From Planosporangium mesophilum (GTDB lineage Bacteria; Actinomycetota; Actinomycetes; Mycobacteriales; Micromonosporaceae), in assembly GCF_016863255.1 (NCBI RefSeq), contig NZ_BOON01000030.1, positions 62,001 to 126,000 on the forward strand: DNA of 64,000 nt, read 5' to 3'. Position numbers and translations under genes: made by a program. The notes below the pieces were generated by a model. The model was not told where the DNA came from. It was given only the letters and a program-made list of their open reading frames with translations, and did not search any database. Below are positions 1 to 9,436 of the stretch, piece by piece. Each line of letters opens with the position of its first letter. Positions within the stretch are counted from its first letter, which is position 1.

Positions 1-254
1 ATCAGGTCCGGGGTGAACTGCACCCGCTTGGCCTGAAGGTCCAGCGCCGCCGCGAGGGTGCGTACCAGCAGCGTCTTGGCCACTCCGGGTACGCCTTCGA
101 GCAGTACGTGCCCCCGGCACAGCAGCGCGATGACCAGGCCGCTGACGACGGCGTCCTGCCCGATCACGACCTTGGCCACCTCGGCGCGCAGCCGGCCGAG
201 CGCCGCGCGGGCCTCGTCACCGGTACGGGCCTCCAGTGCTGATGTTCGGGTCAA
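1..254 (-). CDS. MoxR-family AAA ATPase, N-terminal part (cut by window edge)
   Basis: This is the first ~85 residues of a MoxR-type AAA+ ATPase, a chaperone-like ATPase usually encoded beside DUF58/DUF4129/DUF4350 membrane proteins. The minus strand reads a helix leading to VIGQDAVV, then the Walker A segment as [15 protein letters not shown] and [15 protein letters not shown], the normal MoxR order. The likely start is TTG at 254, whose TTGA overlaps the stop of the upstream DUF4350 gene. GGAGGAG lies just ahead of it. Walker B and sensor motifs fall outside the window. It is last of four coupled minus-strand genes. Confidence 0.85.
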   Translation of the reverse strand, partial: MTRTSALEARTGDEARAALGRLRAEVAKVVIGQDAVVSGLVIALLCRGHVLLEGVPGVAKTLLVRTLAAALDLQAKRVQFTPDL

Positions 255-1552
255 CGGAGCTCTCCTCCATCCGTGCGCGTCACGGCGCGCAGCAGGCCGT
301 CCAGGTTCGCCACCGCCGCGACGAGTTGCTCGTCGTCCGCGGGCGTCGGGGGGTACAGCGTCGAGTCGACGTCGGCCGCGCTCCAGCCGGCCTGCGCCGC
401 GGTCGCGGCCACGAGCGCCTCGCGGTGCGCGTCGGCGGGCAGGTCGAACAGGTGGCCCAGGCGCTGCCGGGTCGCCGTCGCCCGGGTGGACAGGGCCGTA
501 TCCCGGGCCCTGGCCCGCCGGTAGAGCCGGCCCCGCCCGAGTACGGTCTCGGCGGCGGGCACGGTGACCGGAAGCCGCTCGGGGACGGGCCCGTCCAGGC
601 GGCGGCCCCTCGCTGCGGCCATCAGTACGCCGGCGGCGAGCAGCAGGGCCAGCGTGGCCCAGGCCGCCGGCGGGAACGCCGACCACACCGACGGCGGGCT
701 GCCACCGCCTCCGTCACCGCTGCCTCCGTCACCGCCGCTGGACCCCGATCCCGGCCGGTCGGGGTCGCTGGTCGGAAGATCCGGGTCCGGCGAGGCGGGA
801 GCCAGCGACGGCGGCGCCGAGCCGGGGGACGCACCGGGATCGACGGCCGGCGGCGGTTCGAGCCGGTGCACGTCCAGCCAGACCAGCCGCCCGGTACCGG
901 TGAGGAGGTCCGTCGCGAGGGCCGCGTTGCCGTGCTCGCCGATCCGGTCGTTGCGGAACACGTCGTTCGCGCCGATCACGGTCAGGTCCATGCTGTACCA
1001 GCGCAGTTCGACCAGGCCGCCGCGGTAGCAGCGCCGCAGTTCCACCGCGTCGTCCTCGGGGGCGGTGAAGCTCTCCCGCCGGGCGGCGGCCCCGGCGCTC
1101 GCCGCGGCCGGCAGGTCGCACCCGGGCGGCTCGACCGCGGTCGCCCAGCGCCGGTCGGCTACCGAGATCGGCAGGCGGCCCCGGGACAGGGCGCTGTCGG
1201 TGGGCGCCACCAGGACCAGCCGGGTCGACGCCGGCAGCAGCGTGAGCATGCGCAGGTAGTACTGGTTGACCAGGGCGGGCGCCGGGACGAACAGGGTGAC
1301 CCCGCCCCGGTACGCCGCGACCAGCGCGTCGGAGGTCCTGGTCGCGCGCTCGACGGTCACCCCGCGCTGCTCGACCAGCCGGGCCAGCCGGGCCGCGCCG
1401 ATCGGGGCCTCGCTGGCCGGCGACAGGAAGGCCGGGTCGGACTCGTCCGGCTGCTGCAGCGCGTACGCCACGGCGGAGAAGATCATCAGTAGTACGACCA
1501 GCGCCGGCGGAGCGACCAGTCGCAGCCGTCGGGTACGAATGCGGGTCCTCAT
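251..1552 (-). CDS. DUF4350 domain-containing membrane protein
   Basis: A 433-residue protein of the DUF4350 type found next to MoxR ATPases in actinobacteria; molecular function unknown. An N-terminal membrane segment (about residues 11-30, [20 protein letters not shown]) is followed by an extracellular globular part starting with the [19 protein letters not shown] region. A Ser/Pro/Gly/Asp-rich linker (about 230-290), a second membrane segment ([16 protein letters not shown]) and a helical cytoplasmic tail follow. Start chosen at ATG 1552, where ATGA overlaps the stop of the DUF4129-like gene. The open frame extends further upstream, but only as a shadow of that gene. Confidence 0.85.
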   Translation of the reverse strand: MRTRIRTRRLRLVAPPALVVLLMIFSAVAYALQQPDESDPAFLSPASEAPIGAARLARLVEQRGVTVERATRTSDALVAAYRGGVTLFVPAPALVNQYYLRMLTLLPASTRLVLVAPTDSALSRGRLPISVADRRWATAVEPPGCDLPAAASAGAAARRESFTAPEDDAVELRRCYRGGLVELRWYSMDLTVIGANDVFRNDRIGEHGNAALATDLLTGTGRLVWLDVHRLEPPPAVDPGASPGSAPPSLAPASPDPDLPTSDPDRPGSGSSGGDGGSGDGGGGSPPSVWSAFPPAAWATLALLLAAGVLMAAARGRRLDGPVPERLPVTVPAAETVLGRGRLYRRARARDTALSTRATATRQRLGHLFDLPADAHREALVAATAAQAGWSAADVDSTLYPPTPADDEQLVAAVANLDGLLRAVTRTDGGELR

Positions 1553-2127
1553 CCCGCGTGCCCCGGTGCGGCCGGCCACTGGATCGCCTGCCGGACCGTG
1601 TCGGCGAGCGCCCGCATCCGGGCGTCCGTGGCGGCCAGGGCCGGGCGCTGCCCGTACCAGGTGTCGGAGAAGACGCCGGCCGCCTCGGCCAGCGGCCCGG
1701 CGACCGCGGGCAGGGCGGCGCCGGCAGCCCCGGCGAGCTCGGTGACGGTCCACCCCGGGCGGTGCTCGATCACGCCGCGCTCTATCAACTGCCGGACCAT
1801 CTCGCGGAGCCGTTCCCGGATCGCCTCGGCGTAGCGCTCCTCGGCGGCGAGCCGGTCGGCGAGCGAGGCGAACTCGGCGGCCGGGAGGTCGGGCAGGCCG
1901 GTACCGTCGGCCGGCTGTGACTGCGTGGCCGGTACGGCGCCGTCGGCCCGCTTCCGGCCCCGACGGCGCAGCCGGGGCAGCCGGGGCAGCCGGCGGGGCA
2001 CCCAGGCCGGGAACCGGTACCACGCCACCCCGACGATCACCGCGACGGCCAGCAGCAGGAGCACCAGCAGCGGCAGCGGCACCACGTCGGAGACCGCAGC
2101 CACCCGGTCGGTCCACCACCGGCTCAT
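1549..2127 (-). CDS. DUF4129-like membrane protein
   Basis: 192 residues. One membrane segment (about 15-38, PLPLLVLLLLAVAVIVGVAW) is followed by an Arg-rich stretch and a cytoplasmic domain with AEERYAEAIRERLREMVRQLIERGV, the hallmark of the DUF4129 C-terminal domain. Function is unknown; the family travels with MoxR and DUF4350 proteins and is suspected to act in envelope processes. Start ATG 2127 overlaps the previous stop as ATGA, and its own stop overlaps the DUF4350 start the same way, so the four genes are almost certainly one translationally coupled operon. Confidence 0.85.
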   Translation of the reverse strand: MSRWWTDRVAAVSDVVPLPLLVLLLLAVAVIVGVAWYRFPAWVPRRLPRLPRLRRRGRKRADGAVPATQSQPADGTGLPDLPAAEFASLADRLAAEERYAEAIRERLREMVRQLIERGVIEHRPGWTVTELAGAAGAALPAVAGPLAEAAGVFSDTWYGQRPALAATDARMRALADTVRQAIQWPAAPGHAG

Positions 2128-2972
2128 GGCAGCACCCTCGGCAGGTCGGCTCCGACCTCGGCGGCGCCCGGCCGCAGCGCCCGGGCCAGCCAGATGTCCA
2201 GGCCCTCGGTGCGCATCCGGGTCTCCAGGTGCAGCACGGCGTCGAGGCAGGCGAGCGCCGGGTAGGCCACGCCGTTCACGGCGACGGCGATCGCCACGAC
2301 GGCCCCGGGCAGCCACGGCTGGCCGGGGAAGAGCTCGTACAGGACGAAGGGGCCGCCGAGCGTGAGCGCCGCCCGGATGGCCAGCCAGGCCAGGTAGCCG
2401 GCGACCCGTACGGACGCCGCCCGCATCCCGGCGCGCACCGACAGCCGCGCCGAGCGCAGCAGCGCCCGGCCGACGCCGTAGCGGTCGATCACGAGGGTGG
2501 GCACGGCGAGCCCGACCAGCCCGTACCCGATGACCCACGGCACCAGGCCGACGACCGTGCAGACCCCGACCGCGAGGCCGGCCACCAGCGCCACCACGGC
2601 AACCGCGCCGAACCGCGACCCGGTCGGCGCCAGCAGCCGTCGGGCCGGCAGATGCTCGCCGAGCAGGTCCGACGCCGCGGCGCGGGCGGCCAGGCCGCCG
2701 AGCAGGGCGATCACCACCGCTTCGGTGGCGAAGCCCGCGGCGATCACCAGCCAGTACCCGCCGAGCCGGCCGTGCGGCAGGTAGCCGGGTGGCGTGATCG
2801 CGGCGGCGGCGCGCAGCGGGTACAGCACGGCCTGTTCGGCGGCGGCGACGGCCGGGCCGGCCAGCAGCAGCGCCACGGCGTTGCGGCGCAGCAGCTCGAT
2901 CGCGGTGTCGAGGAGTTCGCCGAGCGTGAGCGGTCGCAACGGGATGACTCCCGGTGGGCGCGACGGCTGCAC
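2124..2972 (-). CDS. Polytopic membrane protein, first gene of the MoxR operon
   Basis: 282 residues with about six hydrophobic segments. The N-terminus IPLRPLTLGELLDTAIELLRRN is the signature of actinobacterial membrane proteins related to the membrane domain of glycerophosphodiester phosphodiesterases; no phosphodiesterase catalytic domain is present, so no enzymatic role is claimed. GTG start at 2972 with AGGAGGG a few bases upstream. It opens the four-gene minus-strand operon ending in MoxR and stands back to back with mtrA, about 185 bases apart. Confidence 0.8.
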   Translation of the reverse strand: MQPSRPPGVIPLRPLTLGELLDTAIELLRRNAVALLLAGPAVAAAEQAVLYPLRAAAAITPPGYLPHGRLGGYWLVIAAGFATEAVVIALLGGLAARAAASDLLGEHLPARRLLAPTGSRFGAVAVVALVAGLAVGVCTVVGLVPWVIGYGLVGLAVPTLVIDRYGVGRALLRSARLSVRAGMRAASVRVAGYLAWLAIRAALTLGGPFVLYELFPGQPWLPGAVVAIAVAVNGVAYPALACLDAVLHLETRMRTEGLDIWLARALRPGAAEVGADLPRVLP

Positions 2973-3157
2973 GGGGCCCTCCTCGGGCGATCATCGATGA
3001 ATGACGGGGTCATCGTGGCACGTGGCGCCGCGCGCCGACGTACCCACCGTGCCTGGCCAGCCAGAGATGGATCAAAACGTCCCAAACGGCCCCGGCGCCG
3101 CCCCCATGGGGGGAGCGTCACCCACGTTTCGGCGTGGAGGTGGAATCATTGGGCCGC

Positions 3158-3847
3158 ATGAGGGCCCGTGTACTGGTGGTCGATGACGATCCCGCGCTCG
3201 CCGAGATGCTCGGCATCGTGCTCCGGAGTGAAGGATTTCTGCCTTCGTTCGTGGCCGACGGCGAGCGGGCTCTCGCCGCGTTCCGCGAGGCACGGCCGGA
3301 CATCGTGCTGCTCGACCTGATGCTGCCGGGGATGAGCGGCATCGACGTGTGCCGTGCGATCCGCGCCGAGTCCGGGCTGCCGATCGTGATGCTGACCGCC
3401 AAGAGCGACACCGTCGACGTCGTGCTCGGCCTCGAGTCCGGCGCCGACGACTACGTGGTCAAGCCGTTCAAGCCGAAGGAGCTGGTCGCGCGCATGCGGG
3501 CCCGGCTGCGCCGGGGCGAGGACGTGACGCCCGAACTGCTCACGATCGGTCCGCTCGGCAATCAGATCACCATCGACGTGCCGGCGCACACCGTCGCCCG
3601 CGACGGCGAGGAGGTCAAGCTCACCCCGCTGGAGTTCGACCTGCTGGTGGCCCTGGCCCGGAAGCCGCGCCAGGTCTTCACCCGTGAGGTGCTGCTGGAG
3701 CAGGTCTGGGGGTACCGGCACGCCGCCGACACGCGCCTGGTCAACGTCCACGTACAGCGGCTGCGCGCCAAGATCGAGCCCGACCCGGAGCGGCCCGAGA
3801 TCATCCTCACCGTGCGTGGCGTCGGCTACAAGGCCGGTACGGGCTGA
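3158..3847 (+). CDS. mtrA: MtrA response regulator
   Basis: 229-residue OmpR-family response regulator, partner of MtrB, which in actinobacteria controls cell-wall, division and developmental genes. The receiver domain shows acidic residues 9-11, phospho-acceptor Asp53 in LLDLMLPG, Thr80 and Lys102 (VKPFKP). The winged-helix DNA-binding domain carries LTPLEFDLLVALARKPRQVFTR and the GYRHAADTRLVNVHVQRLR recognition region. I chose ATG 3158; an in-frame TTG at 3149 has better spacing from GGAGGTGG (3136-3143) and would add three residues. mtrB begins five bases after the stop. Confidence 0.95.
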   Translation: MRARVLVVDDDPALAEMLGIVLRSEGFLPSFVADGERALAAFREARPDIVLLDLMLPGMSGIDVCRAIRAESGLPIVMLTAKSDTVDVVLGLESGADDYVVKPFKPKELVARMRARLRRGEDVTPELLTIGPLGNQITIDVPAHTVARDGEEVKLTPLEFDLLVALARKPRQVFTREVLLEQVWGYRHAADTRLVNVHVQRLRAKIEPDPERPEIILTVRGVGYKAGTG

Positions 3848-3851
3848 CGCC

Positions 3852-5792
3852 GTGCCCGAGCCCAGGCACCGGGAGATCGTCACCGACGGCTCGGCCGCAC
3901 CCGGCCGGGGGCGCCGGCTGATCGACGCCACCCGGGTGCGCAGCATGATCAAGGCTGTCCGGGACCGGGCGCTGCCGTGGGGTCTCCGGCTGGTGTCGCT
4001 CGTCGTCACCGGCCTGGTCGCGGTCCGGGATTCGAGGCCGGTACGGGCGCTGCGGCGCGGGCCGCTGCAGCACGCCGCGAGGCTTGCCGCCCAGGCCCGG
4101 CGCGCGTGGCGCCGCTCGCTGCAGCTGCGGATCGTGTCGATCACGCTCGTCCTGTCGGCGCTGCTGGTCGGCGTCTTCGGCTTCGTCGTGGCGTCCAGGA
4201 TCACCGGCGGCCTGCTCGACGCCAAGGTCCGGTCCGCCAGCCGGCAGGTGGACCAGGGCGTGGCGTACGCGGCGAGCCAGCTCAAGGGCGTCACCCAGTC
4301 CGGCGACCCGGCGCTGCTCTCCACCGTCCCGGCCGTCGTCGTGGCGCTGGGCAACACCGCGCAGGGCGGTCAGGTCCAGGTCGTCATGCGCGCCACCGAC
4401 AGTTCGCTGCAGCCGCTGACCGCGCAGGCGCAGTCGCCGGCCTGGCCGAAGGCCGGTGCGTACGACGTGGTGTCGTCGCCCCGGCTCGTGTCGCTGCGCG
4501 AGGAGGTCGCCCGGGGGAAGGTGGCCCGCCAGTGGGTGACCGCCGACCCGGACGGCACCGGCGAGCACCGGTACCTGGTCTTCGGTTCGCCGGTCAGCAG
4601 CATCACCGACGGTGGCCAGCTCGAGCTGTACTACCTGTTCCCGCTCGACAACGAGGTCGCCACGGTCGACCTGGTGCGCACCACGCTGTTCGCGACCGGG
4701 GTGGCGCTGGTCGGGCTGCTGGCCATGGTCGCCGCCCTGATCACCCGGCTCGTGGTCCGGCCGGTACGGCTCGCGGCCCGCACGGCGCAGCGGCTGTCGG
4801 CCGGCCTGCTGGACCAGCGCATGGAGGTGCACGGCGAGGACGACCTGGCCCGGCTGGCCGCCTCGTTCAACCAGATGGCGGCCAACCTCCAGCGGCAGAT
4901 CGTGCGCCTGGAGGAGATGTCGCGGCTGCAACGGCGGTTCACCTCGGACGTCTCGCACGAGCTGCGCACGCCGCTGACCACGGTACGGATGGCCGCCGAC
5001 CTGATCTTCTCGGCGCGCGAGGCGTTCGACCCGGCGGTGGCGCGCAGCGCCGAACTGCTCCAGGCTGAGCTGGACCGCTTCGAAGGGCTGCTGGCCGACC
5101 TGTTGGAGATCAGCCGCTTCGACGCGGGGTTCGCGATGCTCGATGCCGAGCCCACCGATCTGGTACCGGTGGTGCGCCGCGCCGCCGACGGCCTGGCGTC
5201 CGTGGCCGAGCGCGCCGGTTGCCTCGTCGAGGTCGGCGTCCCGGCCGCGCCGGTGATCGCGGAGATCGACCCACGCCGGGTCGAGCGGATCCTGCGCAAC
5301 CTCGTCGGCAACGCGATCGAGCACAGCGAGGGCAGGCCGGTACGCGTCACGCTCAGCGCGGACGAGTCGGCGGTGGCGGTGACCGTGCGCGACCACGGGG
5401 TGGGCCTGCGGCCGGGGGAGGAGAAGTTCGTGTTCAACCGGTTCTGGCGGGCCGACCCGTCGCGGGCCCGGCAGACCGGTGGCAGCGGGCTGGGCCTGTC
5501 GATCAGCATCGAGGACGCCCGGCTGCACGGCGGCTGGCTGGAGGCGTGGGGGGCGCCCGGTCGGGGCGCCCAGTTCCGCCTGACCCTGCCGGTACGCGCG
5601 GGTGACCGGCTGGTCTCCTCGCCGCTGGGGCTGGTACCGGGCGACGCGTGGCTCAGGGCGATCGAGGGGCCGGAGCCCGCCGCCGCGCCGACCGTGGCCG
5701 GGTCGATCGCCGCCACGCCGACCGCTGCGGACACGACCGCCGTCGAGCCGGGCATACCGGCCGTCACGGCGGACCGAAGGGGTGCCCCGTGA
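3852..5792 (+). CDS. mtrB: MtrB sensor histidine kinase
   Basis: 646-residue membrane kinase that phosphorylates MtrA. Membrane segments lie near residues 92-115 and 277-302, framing an extracellular sensor domain. HAMP, dimerisation and ATPase domains follow: H-box SHELRTPL with phospho-His near residue 369, N-box NLVGNAIEHS, RDHGVGL, an F-box and GGSGLGL near 544. The C-terminal ~70 residues are Ala/Pro/Thr-rich and unlikely to be catalytic. GTG 3852 is the first start after mtrA; a shorter form from ATG 3946 is possible. Its stop overlaps the lpqB start (GTGA). Confidence 0.93.
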   Translation: MPEPRHREIVTDGSAAPGRGRRLIDATRVRSMIKAVRDRALPWGLRLVSLVVTGLVAVRDSRPVRALRRGPLQHAARLAAQARRAWRRSLQLRIVSITLVLSALLVGVFGFVVASRITGGLLDAKVRSASRQVDQGVAYAASQLKGVTQSGDPALLSTVPAVVVALGNTAQGGQVQVVMRATDSSLQPLTAQAQSPAWPKAGAYDVVSSPRLVSLREEVARGKVARQWVTADPDGTGEHRYLVFGSPVSSITDGGQLELYYLFPLDNEVATVDLVRTTLFATGVALVGLLAMVAALITRLVVRPVRLAARTAQRLSAGLLDQRMEVHGEDDLARLAASFNQMAANLQRQIVRLEEMSRLQRRFTSDVSHELRTPLTTVRMAADLIFSAREAFDPAVARSAELLQAELDRFEGLLADLLEISRFDAGFAMLDAEPTDLVPVVRRAADGLASVAERAGCLVEVGVPAAPVIAEIDPRRVERILRNLVGNAIEHSEGRPVRVTLSADESAVAVTVRDHGVGLRPGEEKFVFNRFWRADPSRARQTGGSGLGLSISIEDARLHGGWLEAWGAPGRGAQFRLTLPVRAGDRLVSSPLGLVPGDAWLRAIEGPEPAAAPTVAGSIAATPTAADTTAVEPGIPAVTADRRGAP

Positions 5793-7627
5793 ACCGGCGG
5801 CGCCGGCTGGTCGTGCTCCTGGCGGTCGCGGCCGCGGCGCTGCCGCTGGTCGGCTGCGGCGTACCGACCTCCGGACCGCCGATCGTGGTCAAGGACGCCC
5901 ACCGCGACCGCGGCTCCGCCGCCTCCAGTAAGCCGATCGAGAAGAAGACCCCGGTGGGCGTGACCGACCCGCTGATCCTGGTCCACCGCTACCTGGAGGC
6001 GGCCGCCTGGGCCAACGAGGCCGGCCCGGATTCGGAGGCGATCGACAAGGTGGCGGAGGCTGCGCGCGGCTTCATGACGAGCGGGGCGCAGGCCACCTGG
6101 CAGCGGGGCCAGGAGATCACCGTGGTCCGTCCCCGGTTCAACATCCCCACGGCCACGGCCAACGGCACCCGGGTCGAGGTCGCCCTGGAGCCGATCGGCG
6201 TGTTGAACAGCCGGGGCACCCTCGAGCCGCGGACCGGTGCCGCCACGGTGACCCACCAGTTCAACGTCGTGCCCGCCGAACGGGGCCTCGAACTGCGCAT
6301 CTCCAACCCGCCGCAGGGGATGATCCTCAGCGACGAGGGGCTCGGCGAGTTCTACGACATCCGGCCGATCTACTTCTGGGACACCGGCTACCGCAACCTG
6401 GTGCCGGACCTCCGGTACGTCGGCAGGTCGGCATCGCCGGCCAACGAGCTGATGAAGCTGACCAACTGGCTGCGCGACGGGCCCTCGGAGTTCCTGCGGC
6501 CGGCGGTCAACCCGCTACCGGCCGGCATCGAGACCAAGGACCTGCCGGTCATCGACAGCAACTCCGGCGTGGTGCGGATCAACCTGTCGGCGAAGGCGGC
6601 CAGCGTGCAGAGTCAGCTGGCGCGGTTCCTGACCCAGCTGAAATGGTCGCTGCGGCCGCGGTCCGGGACGCTGGAACTGCTGATCGAGGGGCAGCGCACG
6701 GACCTCGGAGCCGGGCTGGCGAATCCGGCCGTGACCCCGGACGGGCAGAAGGACCCACCCCGGTTCGGCGTCGTGGACGGGCGGGTCAAGCACATCGGCG
6801 GGGACTCGGTGGCGGTGCCCGTGCTCAACAGCGACGACAACTCCGGCGTCGTCAGCGCGGCGGTCCTGCGGGGCGCCGCGCAGCAGGTGGCGCTGGTACG
6901 CGAGGCCGGCCCGGGACGGGTACGGCTGTGGCTGGGCTCGTACAACCAGGCCGCGAAGACCGCCGAGTACACGTCCACCGGCCTGACCGCGCCGCTGATG
7001 AGTCGGCCGGCCGGGGTGACCACGCCCGCCGCCAACGACCCGGCCTTCCTGGTCGCCGCGGACGGCAAGCTCTTCGCCGTGTCCGTGGCGAGCAAGCAGT
7101 GGACGGATCGGACCCCGGTGGGCATGAACGGGGTCACCGCCGTGTCGGTCGCCCGCGACGGTCGGCGGGTCGCGCTGGTCGTGGGTGGCCGGGTGTACGT
7201 CGGCGTGCTCGCGTTCGACGGTTCGAGCCCGTTCGTGACCCAGTTGCAGGAGGTGCACAGCGGGCTGAGTGACGCCGTCGGGGTGGCGTGGAGCCGGGAG
7301 GGCTGGGTGGTGGTCGCGGGCCGTTCCGCCGGCCAGACCTCGCTGGTCGAGCTGACGATCGACAGCGCGCTGGTCGAGCAGATCTCGCTGCGCAACCTCC
7401 AGGGGCTCGCCGTGACCCGGGTGGTGGCCGACCCGATGGTCCGCCTCGACTCCGACCCGGACCGGGGTGGCGAGCGCGGCCAGATCATGCTCGAGGCGAA
7501 CGGCCGCGCGTACCGCGTCTACTCCACCAGCGTCGACGAGTGGCCGCAGGATCCACCGACCGGGCCGGCCCCGTCCGGCGCACCGGCGAAGCAGTCGCCG
7601 CCGAGCGCGCCGTTCTTCATGGACTGA
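5789..7627 (+). CDS. lpqB: LpqB lipoprotein
   Basis: 612-residue lipoprotein encoded with mtrAB throughout actinobacteria; in mycobacteria LpqB interacts with the MtrB extracellular domain and modulates signalling. The Arg-rich n-region and hydrophobic core end at lipobox LVGC (Cys23). A GerMN-type domain follows (about residues 190-320, with ETKDLPVIDSNSGVVRINLS), then a beta-propeller-like C-terminal region (about 340-590). The GTG start overlaps the mtrB TGA, implying translational coupling. The tail is Pro/Ser-rich and ends FFMD. Confidence 0.93.
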   Translation: MNRRRRLVVLLAVAAAALPLVGCGVPTSGPPIVVKDAHRDRGSAASSKPIEKKTPVGVTDPLILVHRYLEAAAWANEAGPDSEAIDKVAEAARGFMTSGAQATWQRGQEITVVRPRFNIPTATANGTRVEVALEPIGVLNSRGTLEPRTGAATVTHQFNVVPAERGLELRISNPPQGMILSDEGLGEFYDIRPIYFWDTGYRNLVPDLRYVGRSASPANELMKLTNWLRDGPSEFLRPAVNPLPAGIETKDLPVIDSNSGVVRINLSAKAASVQSQLARFLTQLKWSLRPRSGTLELLIEGQRTDLGAGLANPAVTPDGQKDPPRFGVVDGRVKHIGGDSVAVPVLNSDDNSGVVSAAVLRGAAQQVALVREAGPGRVRLWLGSYNQAAKTAEYTSTGLTAPLMSRPAGVTTPAANDPAFLVAADGKLFAVSVASKQWTDRTPVGMNGVTAVSVARDGRRVALVVGGRVYVGVLAFDGSSPFVTQLQEVHSGLSDAVGVAWSREGWVVVAGRSAGQTSLVELTIDSALVEQISLRNLQGLAVTRVVADPMVRLDSDPDRGGERGQIMLEANGRAYRVYSTSVDEWPQDPPTGPAPSGAPAKQSPPSAPFFMD

Positions 7628-7702
7628 GTGCGGCCGACAATATGACAGGCGGGCCACCGGTAGGGTCGGACAACCCGATGCCATCACCTTCCTGGACGGA
7701 CT

Positions 7703-8434
7703 ATGGCCACCCGGTCGAACCCGCTCGCCGACACCTGGTCGGCGCTGGTCGACCTCGTCCTGCCGGCGGGGTGCGCCGGCTGTGCCGGTGCCGCCGGCCG
7801 GCGGGTCCTGTGTGGCGACTGCGCCGCGGCGCTCGCGGCGGCGCGACCTCAGCGGGTGCGGCCGCGGCCCGAGCCGCTGGGGATGCCCCGCTGCGTGGCG
7901 CTCGCCGCCTACGCGGGGGCCCTGCGGGAGGCGATCCTGGCGTACAAGGAGCGCGGGCGGCACACCCTGGCCGGTCCGCTGGGTGACCGGTTGGCCGACG
8001 TGGTCGCGGCGGCCCTGGGTGCGGTACCGGGACCGGTGCTGCTGGTACCGGTACCCGCGACCGCGGCGTCGGCCCGGGACCGCTACGGCGACCACATGCT
8101 CCGGTTGGCGCGCCGGGCCGCCGGCTCGCTGGCGCGGCGAGGCTGGCCGGCCGACGTCGCCTGCCCGCTGCGGGCGCGGCCCCGCCGGGACTCGGCGGAA
8201 CTGTCCAGCGTGGATCGGCTGCGGTCGGCGGCGGGCGCGTTCATGCCGGTACCCGGCCGGCTGCCGGCCGTCCGCGCGGCGCTGGCCGGCGGGGCCCGGC
8301 TGGTGCTCGTCGACGACGTCGTCACCACGGGCGCCACGCTCACGGCGGTGGCGGCGCGGCTACGCACGGCCGAGGTCGACGCGTCGGTGGCGGCGGTGCT
8401 CGCTGCTACCCAACGTCACGTACCGGCCCGGTGA
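7703..8434 (+). CDS. ComF-family phosphoribosyltransferase-like protein
   Basis: 243 residues. The N-terminus carries a four-cysteine zinc-finger-like motif (Cys24, Cys27, Cys37, Cys40), then CVALAAYAGALREAILAYKERGR and the PRPP-binding loop LVLVDDVVTTGATL near residues 199-212. This is the double-zinc-ribbon/phosphoribosyltransferase layout of ComF. In naturally competent bacteria ComF serves DNA uptake; in actinomycetes the role is untested. In these genomes it commonly sits between lpqB and the hibernation factor gene, as here. ATG 7703 starts 75 bases after lpqB. Confidence 0.88.
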   Translation: MATRSNPLADTWSALVDLVLPAGCAGCAGAAGRRVLCGDCAAALAAARPQRVRPRPEPLGMPRCVALAAYAGALREAILAYKERGRHTLAGPLGDRLADVVAAALGAVPGPVLLVPVPATAASARDRYGDHMLRLARRAAGSLARRGWPADVACPLRARPRRDSAELSSVDRLRSAAGAFMPVPGRLPAVRAALAGGARLVLVDDVVTTGATLTAVAARLRTAEVDASVAAVLAATQRHVPAR

Positions 8435-8440
8435 CAGTCG

Positions 8441-8700
8441 GTTGCTATTTCGTTGTTCCGGGCATCTAAGGGGTGACGTGCGGCTTTCCGGAGGTTAGCG
8501 TCGAGATTCACCAGTAATGTCGAAGGCAGCGGAGCAACACCGCGGAACGACACCGCCCAGGGGTCAGGCGACCGTACGGTCGCAGCGTAGGGAGGTGACA
8601 GCGACACGAGTCGACCGGCAGCGCCGTCCGGGGGCGAGGCGCGCCGGTCCGGGAGTCACGTAGGGCGAACGCCCGAGTCCCACAGGACGAAAACCCACCT
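8441..8700 (+). ncRNA. Structured leader upstream of hpf, candidate raiA-motif RNA
   Basis: The 320-base gap before hpf is far longer than a normal 5' UTR here and has no credible ORF. Visible pairings: GTTGCT (8441-8446) with AGCAAC (8533-8538); GTTGTTCCG (8452-8460) with CGGAACGAC (8543-8551, one G-U); a perfect GCGACC/GGTCGC hairpin at about 8568-8583; a GGGCG/CGCCC hairpin near 8665-8676; and a CCCCG/CGGGG hairpin near 8704-8727. The first two helices cross, suggesting a pseudoknot. raiA-motif RNAs are known upstream of raiA/hpf genes in Firmicutes and Actinobacteria. Assignment is by position and foldability, not by a covariance model; boundaries are approximate. Confidence 0.5.
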
Positions 8701-8754
8701 AACCCCGTCGGTCATCCGGTCGGGGTCCGCTACTCACCGTGGGGGAGGTCAAGC

Positions 8755-9417
8755 GTGGACATTGTTGTCAAAGGCCGTAACGTCGAGGTGCCTGACCACT
8801 ACCGTCAGCACGTCGCCGAGAAACTGCACAAGATCGAGCGGTATGACCACAAGATCATCCGGGTTGACGTCGAACTGTTCCACGAGCGCAACCCGCGCCA
8901 GTCCGACCACTGTCAGCGCGTCGAGATAACCTGCGTGTCACGCGGCCCGGTCGTGCGCGCCGAGGCGTGCGCCGCCGACTTCTACGCCGCGCTCGATATC
9001 GCGATCACCAAGCTCAACACCCGCCTGCGCCGCACCGCCGACCGCCGACGGGTCCACCGTGGTCACAAGACGCCGGTCTCCGTGGCCGTGGCCACGGCGC
9101 CACTGGCGCAGGTCGACAGCGGGGCATGGTTCGGCCGGAACGGGAACGCGACCACGACCGCGCTGGCCGGGCCGCCGGCGGCTGAGTCCTCGATGGATGC
9201 GGCCGACGAGTACGCGTCCGAGTACGACGACCAGCCGTGGCACATCGTGCGCGAGAAGGAGCATCCGGCCGAGCCGATGACGGTCGACGACGCGCTGTTC
9301 CACATGGAACTGCTGGGCCATGACTTCTATCTCTTCATGGACAAGGAGTCCGGTCGGCCGAGCGTGGTCTACCGTCGGCACGGCTACGACTACGGGGTCA
9401 TGAGCCTGTCCACGTAG
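8755..9417 (+). CDS. hpf: Long-form ribosome hibernation promoting factor (HPF/RaiA)
   Basis: 220 residues. The N-terminal ribosome-binding domain (about 1-105, IVVKGRNVEVPDHYRQHVAEKL ... DFYAALDIAITKLNTRLRR) binds the 30S decoding region. A linker precedes the C-terminal dimerisation domain (about 160-218, PMTVDDALFHMELLGHDFYLFMDKESG, VVYRRHGYDYGVM) that forms 100S dimers in long HPFs. GTG 8755 has GGGGGAGG ahead of it. The stop codon is embedded in a small GTGGCGCC/GGCGCCAC hairpin (9417-9436) that may end the transcript. The long structured leader suggests post-transcriptional control. Confidence 0.95.
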   Translation: MDIVVKGRNVEVPDHYRQHVAEKLHKIERYDHKIIRVDVELFHERNPRQSDHCQRVEITCVSRGPVVRAEACAADFYAALDIAITKLNTRLRRTADRRRVHRGHKTPVSVAVATAPLAQVDSGAWFGRNGNATTTALAGPPAAESSMDAADEYASEYDDQPWHIVREKEHPAEPMTVDDALFHMELLGHDFYLFMDKESGRPSVVYRRHGYDYGVMSLST

Positions 9418-9436
9418 TGGCGCCGGCGGGCGCCAC
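9417..9436 (+). terminator. Hairpin at the hpf stop codon
   Basis: GTGGCGCC (9417-9424) and GGCGCCAC (9429-9436) form a perfect 8-bp stem with a 4-base loop, beginning on the last base of the hpf stop codon. There is no U-run, as is usual in high-GC actinomycetes, so terminator function is a guess from position. Confidence 0.4.

Noticed and set aside
236-1492. A 418-codon plus-strand frame opposite the DUF4350 gene
   Set aside because: Arg/Gly-rich shadow translation with no family resemblance; the minus-strand gene has clear domains and overlapping starts and stops.
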